From Burkholderiaceae bacterium (GTDB lineage Bacteria; Pseudomonadota; Gammaproteobacteria; Burkholderiales; Burkholderiaceae_F), in NCBI GenBank assembly GCA_022843955.1, contig JALHMQ010000010.1, forward strand, positions 101,878-165,877: a stretch of 64,000 nt of DNA. Direction: 5' to 3'. Under the pieces are notes generated by a model. The model did no database searches. It was given only the letters and a program-made list of their open reading frames with translations, and was not told the origin of the DNA. Made by a program: the position numbers and the translations under genes. Every line of letters starts with the position of its first letter. Position 1 is the first letter of the stretch. Of the stretch, positions 59,235-64,000 are shown piece after piece.

Positions 59235-60223
59235 CGGCGATCCCACGCCAGCGGCACGCCGCCGCCACCTCGCAGACGCGGCCGGAGACCTGGAACCTCG
59301 TCGATGCGGGCACGCGCAGCGCATCGTCCGCAATGGCGCCCACGCTCGCGGTGAGCCTGCATGACGTCGCCCCGGCCACCTGGTGCGCGTGCGAGCGCGT
59401 GCTGGCCGCGGTCGCTGCGGTGGCGCCGATCCCGGTGGCGCTGCTGGTGGTGCCGCGCTACCGCGGGGTCGACTCGGCCTACGACCGCCGTTTTCTGCGC
59501 GCGATCGATGCGCGCCTTACGCAAGGCGATGAAGCGGTGCTGCACGGCTGGACCCATGTGGACGACTCACCGGTGCGGCGCCCGTTCGACCTGCTGGCGC
59601 GCCGGGTCTATACCGCGGGGGAAGGCGAGTTCGCCGCGCTCGACCGCATGGATGCGCTGCGGCGGCTGCATGCCGGCGTGGGCTGGTTCGCGGCGCGCGG
59701 CTGGCCGTTGCGCGGCTTCGTCGCGCCCGCCTGGCTGATGAGCCGCGCTGCCCGCGCGGCGCTGGTGGACACGCCGCTGCAGTACGCCGCCACGCGACGC
59801 GAGCTGCTGCTGCTGTCTGCCGGCCAGACGCTGTTTGCGCCATCGCTGTGCTGGAGCACCCGCAGCCGCTGGCGCCGCGCGGCTTCAACGCCCTGGAACG
59901 CGCTGCTGGCGCTGGTCAACGCGCGCCGCCCGCTGCTGCGCCTGGCACTGCACCCGGGAGATGCCGATCACCGGGAGGTGATGCGCTCATGGCAGAGCGA
60001 GTTGCATGCGGCGCTGCAGGTGCGCGTTGCGCGCACGGAAGGAGACGTCGCCGACGACTGGATCGCGCACCTGCCGCCTGAGCCTTTCACCGAAACCACG
60101 GTCGAGTCACGGGCGGATCCGCGCGCGTTCGATGTCGAGGGCGAGGTGAGTGACGAGGCGCAGCTGCAAGCGCACCGTCCGCGCGAGCGCATGAGCCACG
60201 GCCAGGGCCAGGGGCAGGGCTAA
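59231..60223 (+). CDS. DUF2334 polysaccharide-deacetylase-like protein
   Basis: 330 residues with the NodB-like fold of DUF2334. SLHDVAP near residues 42-48 supplies an Asp, HGWTH near 100 a His pair, and LHPGDADH near 239 the later motif; together they could bind a metal. The C-terminal 50 residues are poorly conserved and end in a GQGQGQG repeat. Predicted to deacetylate an amino sugar or related carbohydrate on a growing glycan. The start overlaps the preceding glycosyltransferase gene by 4 nt. Confidence 0.82.
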   Translation: MTAIPRQRHAAATSQTRPETWNLVDAGTRSASSAMAPTLAVSLHDVAPATWCACERVLAAVAAVAPIPVALLVVPRYRGVDSAYDRRFLRAIDARLTQGDEAVLHGWTHVDDSPVRRPFDLLARRVYTAGEGEFAALDRMDALRRLHAGVGWFAARGWPLRGFVAPAWLMSRAARAALVDTPLQYAATRRELLLLSAGQTLFAPSLCWSTRSRWRRAASTPWNALLALVNARRPLLRLALHPGDADHREVMRSWQSELHAALQVRVARTEGDVADDWIAHLPPEPFTETTVESRADPRAFDVEGEVSDEAQLQAHRPRERMSHGQGQGQG

Positions 60224-60230
60224 GGAACGC

Positions 60231-60854
60231 TCAGCTCCACGCGCTGCCGATGCCCGACAGCAGCACCAGCCAGCCGATGCCGGCGCCGATCAGCGCGCCG
60301 GCTGCCACGTCGCTCGGGTAGTGCAGCCCGAGCGCCACGCGCGACACCGCCACCAGCACGGTGAACGGCCACAGCGCCCAGCCCATCGTCGGAAAGTGCT
60401 CGACCACGATCAATGAGAACGCCACCGCGTGCAGCGTGTGGCCCGACGGGAAGCTGAAGCGGTCCAGCGCGCGCGCGCACAGCCGGATGTCGCTGCAGAC
60501 GGTGAACGGCCGCGGCCGCGCCGCCCAGCGCTTGAGCACCCAGTACAGCGACACGCACATCAGCCCGGCGATCGCCATCTGCGTGGCGCAGACGCGGCCC
60601 TCGCGCCCGGCCACGAAGGGCAGGGCCAGCATCAGCCCATACCAGAGCAGGCCATCGCCCAGGCGACTGGCGGCAGCCAGCGGCAGCAGGACGGCGCGAT
60701 AGTGCGTGGCGCGGTTCAGCCGCGTGGCCCACGCGGTGTCGCGCGCGACCCAGTGCTCGCGGTCGAAGTGCACGCGGTAGGTCCGTGTGCGGCGCGCGCC
60801 GGTAACGCCGGGGCGCTGATCCTCCCGCGTCTTAAGCGATGACTGTCTGAACAT
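60231..60854 (-). CDS. PAP2 family membrane phosphatase
   Basis: Membrane phosphatase of 207 residues (lipid- or undecaprenyl-diphosphate-like). The tripartite signature is intact: KRWAARPRP, SFPSGHTLH and SRVALGLHYPSDVAAG. About five hydrophobic segments. The start at 60854 gives a 23-bp overlap with the upstream GT4 gene and a GAGG ribosome site; longer starts run inside that gene. Convergent with the DUF2334 gene, 7 bp away. Confidence 0.88.
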   Translation of the reverse strand: MFRQSSLKTREDQRPGVTGARRTRTYRVHFDREHWVARDTAWATRLNRATHYRAVLLPLAAASRLGDGLLWYGLMLALPFVAGREGRVCATQMAIAGLMCVSLYWVLKRWAARPRPFTVCSDIRLCARALDRFSFPSGHTLHAVAFSLIVVEHFPTMGWALWPFTVLVAVSRVALGLHYPSDVAAGALIGAGIGWLVLLSGIGSAWS

Positions 60855-61986
60855 CGGACGCACCTCGCACATGCGCCACCTGCAGCAGCGAGGCCTCGAA
60901 GCGACGCACGATGTGGTCCCAGGTGAGCACCATGGCGGTCTCGCGCGCGGCCTGGCGCAGGTGACCCAGCACCCGCAGTTGCGCGCCGGCCGCGCTGGCA
61001 GTCGCAATGAAGCCGTGCGAATCGCCGGGTCGCACCAGCAGGCCGTTGCTGCCATTGCTCATGTGGGCGTTGGCGGCGGCCATGTCGTAGGCCACCACCA
61101 GCAGGCCGCTGGACAACGCCTCCAGCAGCACGTTGCCAAAGGTGTCGGTCAGGCTGGGAAACAGGAACAGGTCGGCGCTCGCGTAGTAGCGCGCCAGCTC
61201 GCTGCCCGACTTGCGGCCGGCGAAGATCGCCTCGGGGAACTCGGCCCGCAGCGCGTCGTGCTGCGGGCCATCGCCCACGAGCACCAGGCGCGCTCCGCGC
61301 GCCCGGTTGACCAGCATGCGAAACGCCTCGAACACCAGCCGCACGTTCTTCTCCGGCGCCAGGCGACCCACGTGCAGCACCACCGGCTCGTCTCCGCGCA
61401 CGCCCCAGGAGGCGCGCAGGGTCGCGCAGCGGTGCTGCGGCGAAAAGCGCACGCTGTCCACGCCGCGGCCGACCACCTCCACGCGCTCGAAGCCAGTGGC
61501 TTCCAGCTGCGCCTTCAGCGCCGGCGTGGGCACGAAGCAGCGGTCGGTGCGGTTGTGGAAGTAGCGCAGGTAGGCGAACACCGGCGTCTGCGCCCACGGC
61601 ATGCCGTAATGGCGGATGTACCAGTGAAAGTTGGTGCGGAAGTCCGAGGTCACCGGCAACGCCAGGCGGTGCGCCGCCCTGACCGCAGCCAGTCCGAGCG
61701 GACCCTCGGTGGCCACGTGCACGACGGTCGGGCGCTGGCGCTCCCAGCGCGCCGCCAGTCTTTCGCTGCTGGCCAGGCCCAGGCGCAGGTCGCGGTACAT
61801 CGGCAACGCCAGCCCGCGCGTGCGCAGCTCGTCGCGTGTGTCGAGCGCAGTCTCGTGCGGTTGGCGCGGGCGCACCAGGTCGATCTTCCATCCGCGCAGG
61901 TGCAGATGCTCGATGGTGCGGGCCGCGGTGGCAGCCACCCCGTTGAGCTCGGGCGGATAGGTCTCTGTCACGTAGGCAATGCGCAC
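60832..61986 (-). CDS. GT4 glycosyltransferase (MgtA-like)
   Basis: 384 residues. A GTG start at 61986, preceded by GAGGA, gives MRIAYVTETYPPELNGVA, the exact family opening; about 100 further in-frame codons upstream are low-complexity and rejected. The donor-site motif DTFGNVLLEALSSGLLVV with the Glu pair is near residues 283-300. Homologues add mannose or glucose-type sugars to lipids. The adjacent PAP2 gene overlaps by 23 bp, so both likely act on the same lipid-linked product. Confidence 0.88.
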   Translation of the reverse strand: MRIAYVTETYPPELNGVAATAARTIEHLHLRGWKIDLVRPRQPHETALDTRDELRTRGLALPMYRDLRLGLASSERLAARWERQRPTVVHVATEGPLGLAAVRAAHRLALPVTSDFRTNFHWYIRHYGMPWAQTPVFAYLRYFHNRTDRCFVPTPALKAQLEATGFERVEVVGRGVDSVRFSPQHRCATLRASWGVRGDEPVVLHVGRLAPEKNVRLVFEAFRMLVNRARGARLVLVGDGPQHDALRAEFPEAIFAGRKSGSELARYYASADLFLFPSLTDTFGNVLLEALSSGLLVVAYDMAAANAHMSNGSNGLLVRPGDSHGFIATASAAGAQLRVLGHLRQAARETAMVLTWDHIVRRFEASLLQVAHVRGASDVQTVIA

Positions 61987-62412
61987 GACGGTCCTCACGG
62001 GGAACGGCCGGTCGGCCGAGTTCCCGCAGGCAGCAAGCTCGGTGCCCGTCGACGGAGAAGTTGCAGACGCCTGCGCCGGCGTGCCGGGGTCGATGCGCAG
62101 GCGCAGCGAAGGCGCAGGACGAGAGTCGGCGGACGGTCGCATCGACATCATTGGACCGGCCGCACGTGACGCCAGCGTGTCGCGCGGCGCGGGCTGCCGT
62201 GGGGGATGGCGGGCAGCCGTGCTGCGCCTTGCTGCAACGGGCAAGGCATACGGCTTGCCGCGGCCCGCCACCTTCATCCGCCCGACTGACATGCATTTTT
62301 CTCATTGCTCGATGACGCATCACCCGCTGAATCACGGCCCGCTGAATCACCGCACGCTGCGCCACTGCGCGCTGACTCACCTCCCGATCAACACATTCGA
62401 CCGGGCCGCTCC
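61987..62412. other. Divergent promoter region between GT4 and UDP-xylose synthase genes
   Basis: 426 bp without a convincing gene on either strand. It must hold the promoters of the two divergent genes. The 61987-62280 part is GC-rich with no recognisable motif. An AT-richer patch (ATGCATTTTTCTCATT, 62291-62306) precedes a 15-bp repeat array. The long plus- and minus-strand open frames through it look like composition effects. Confidence 0.5.

Positions 62413-62416
<4 letters not shown>
62291..62416 (+). CDS. Small His-rich ORF overlapping the uxs start
   Basis: 41-codon frame (plus stop) whose TGA overlaps the ATG of the UDP-xylose synthase gene (ATGA). Its centre reads as pentapeptides of the form xHxxL ([20 protein letters not shown]). 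It may couple translation to the synthase, or may be just the repeat array read in one frame. No ribosome site is obvious. Confidence 0.25.
62316..62390. repeat. 15-bp imperfect tandem repeat
   Basis: Five 15-bp units starting at 62316, 62331, 62346, 62361 and 62376. The best copies share ATCAC-GC-CGCTGA text; the last is weak. The array ends 22 bp before the synthase start. Confidence 0.65.
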
Positions 62417-63492
<1,076 letters not shown>

Positions 63493-63534
63493 ATCTGACT
63501 ACGGCGCGGGCGCGGTGAGCTGGACGACAGGTCG

Positions 63535-63560
63535 GGCCGCCCTGGTCGTGCGGGGCGGCC
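63535..63560. other. Hairpin between convergent genes
   Basis: A perfect 8-bp stem GGCCGCCC / GGGCGGCC with a 10-nt loop lies 43 bp after the uxs stop. No T-run follows, so it is at most a weak terminator. Confidence 0.4.
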
Positions 63561-63642
63561 TCGGCGCGAGGTCCGCCAGCAAAGCGTCAGCAATGCGTCG
63601 GCAAAGCAGCGGCGGTGCCGGCCAGCAGGCAAAAACGAGTGT

Positions 63643-63954
63643 CTACGAATGCCTTGACTTGATCTTCCGGACCGCGGCGACGTCGCCCAGGAAAACATGC
63701 AAGGCGTCTCGTTCGCCTTGGGAAAGATCTTTGTTCTCCAACAGTCGCAGTTTCTGAATGACAACTTCAAGCGCTTCTGCCAAGTGGCCGATCTGCTTGC
63801 CGTAGCTGCCGACCTGTTCCAGTGCCTGCTGCTCCACTTGGGCGTTGGACGTCGCGCCCAGATTCACGCTGAACAGGTTGAAGGACCAGTTGGGCAGGAT
63901 CGGCTGAACCAGCGAACTTGGCGCCAACTGGATTGGCATGTGGACGCTTTCCAT
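63643..63954 (-). CDS. Unrecognised small protein of lower GC content
   Basis: 103 residues with a good ribosome site (AAGGAGT, 5 nt before the ATG). The N-terminal 35 residues are hydrophobic and rich in Pro, Ser and Asn without a clear signal peptide. The rest is a charged helix (EQQALEQVGSYGKQIGHLAEAL..., heptad-like leucines) that may form a coiled coil. The gene is visibly richer in A and T than its neighbours, hinting at a different origin. I recognise no family. The sequence beyond 63954 is too short to give context. Confidence 0.7.
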   Translation of the reverse strand: MESVHMPIQLAPSSLVQPILPNWSFNLFSVNLGATSNAQVEQQALEQVGSYGKQIGHLAEALEVVIQKLRLLENKDLSQGERDALHVFLGDVAAVRKIKSRHS

Positions 63955-64000
63955 CGTGACTCCTTGTGAGGTGTTCCGGCGTGCCGCGCCAAAGGCTTGC

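Overview
The window is a high-GC chromosomal segment that reads as a betaproteobacterium of the order Burkholderiales. The evidence is the gene orders nuoD-N followed by a NUDIX gene, pyrG-kdsA-DUF1330-eno-ftsB, and PHP phosphatase-yciO-M50 protease-trpS, plus the codon use. I cannot name a genus. No rRNA, tRNA, insertion sequence, prophage or CRISPR array was seen. Almost all the DNA is coding, and most unlisted long frames are antisense shadows caused by high GC.

Layout. 1-13985 (+): respiratory complex I, nuoD (5' end cut by the window edge) to nuoN, ending in an abutting ADP-ribose-type NUDIX hydrolase. The three larger gaps in this operon (F/G, I/J, K/L) each hold a small ORF ending at or just before the next start codon. 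14043-24802: lipid and organic-acid metabolism: ETF-ubiquinone oxidoreductase, an SDR, a CaiB/AMACR-type CoA-transferase or racemase, a TAXI-type TRAP transporter (binding protein, strong terminator, fused permease), 3-oxoacid CoA-transferase subunits A and B, a zinc-type CDF exporter and a DUF1624 membrane acyltransferase. 24905-32049: a PAS-GGDEF protein, then the pyrG-kdsA-eno-ftsB housekeeping block and a COG4091 oxidoreductase.

32093-42145 is the most interesting region. Read on the minus strand from 41321 downwards it encodes a B12-binding mutase subunit (136 aa), an acyl-CoA ligase, a MeaB-type GTPase and a mutase catalytic subunit (562 aa). The catalytic subunit has Ile90, Asp117 and Gln208, the residues that distinguish 2-hydroxyisobutyryl-CoA mutase (HcmA) from methylmalonyl- and isobutyryl-CoA mutases. 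A divergent GntR/FCD regulator sits next to the first gene. The same strand continues into a ThDP enzyme of the oxalyl-CoA decarboxylase/2-hydroxyacyl-CoA lyase group, which could be a second way to break down 2-hydroxyisobutyryl-CoA. It then continues into an unusual 348-aa protein made of two fused gamma-carbonic-anhydrase domains with complementary losses of zinc ligands, then Hsp33 and a small lipoprotein.

42184-50627: a DUF455 ferritin-like protein, two tandem paralogous small proteins of unknown function, a MaoC hydratase, an acyl-CoA synthetase, an alpha/beta hydrolase, and the PHP-yciO-M50-trpS run. Three genes here have a -10-like hexamer exactly 7 nt before a start codon without a Shine-Dalgarno sequence, which suggests leaderless mRNAs. 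50671-58079: a 1394-aa MASE1-PAS4-GAF hybrid histidine kinase, an SGNH hydrolase, and three stress or envelope proteins (DUF4142, DUF2383, glycine-zipper). 58089-63492: a glycan gene group (two GT4 glycosyltransferases, DUF2334 deacetylase-like protein, PAP2 phosphatase, UDP-xylose synthase). A small unrecognised protein of visibly lower GC closes the window.
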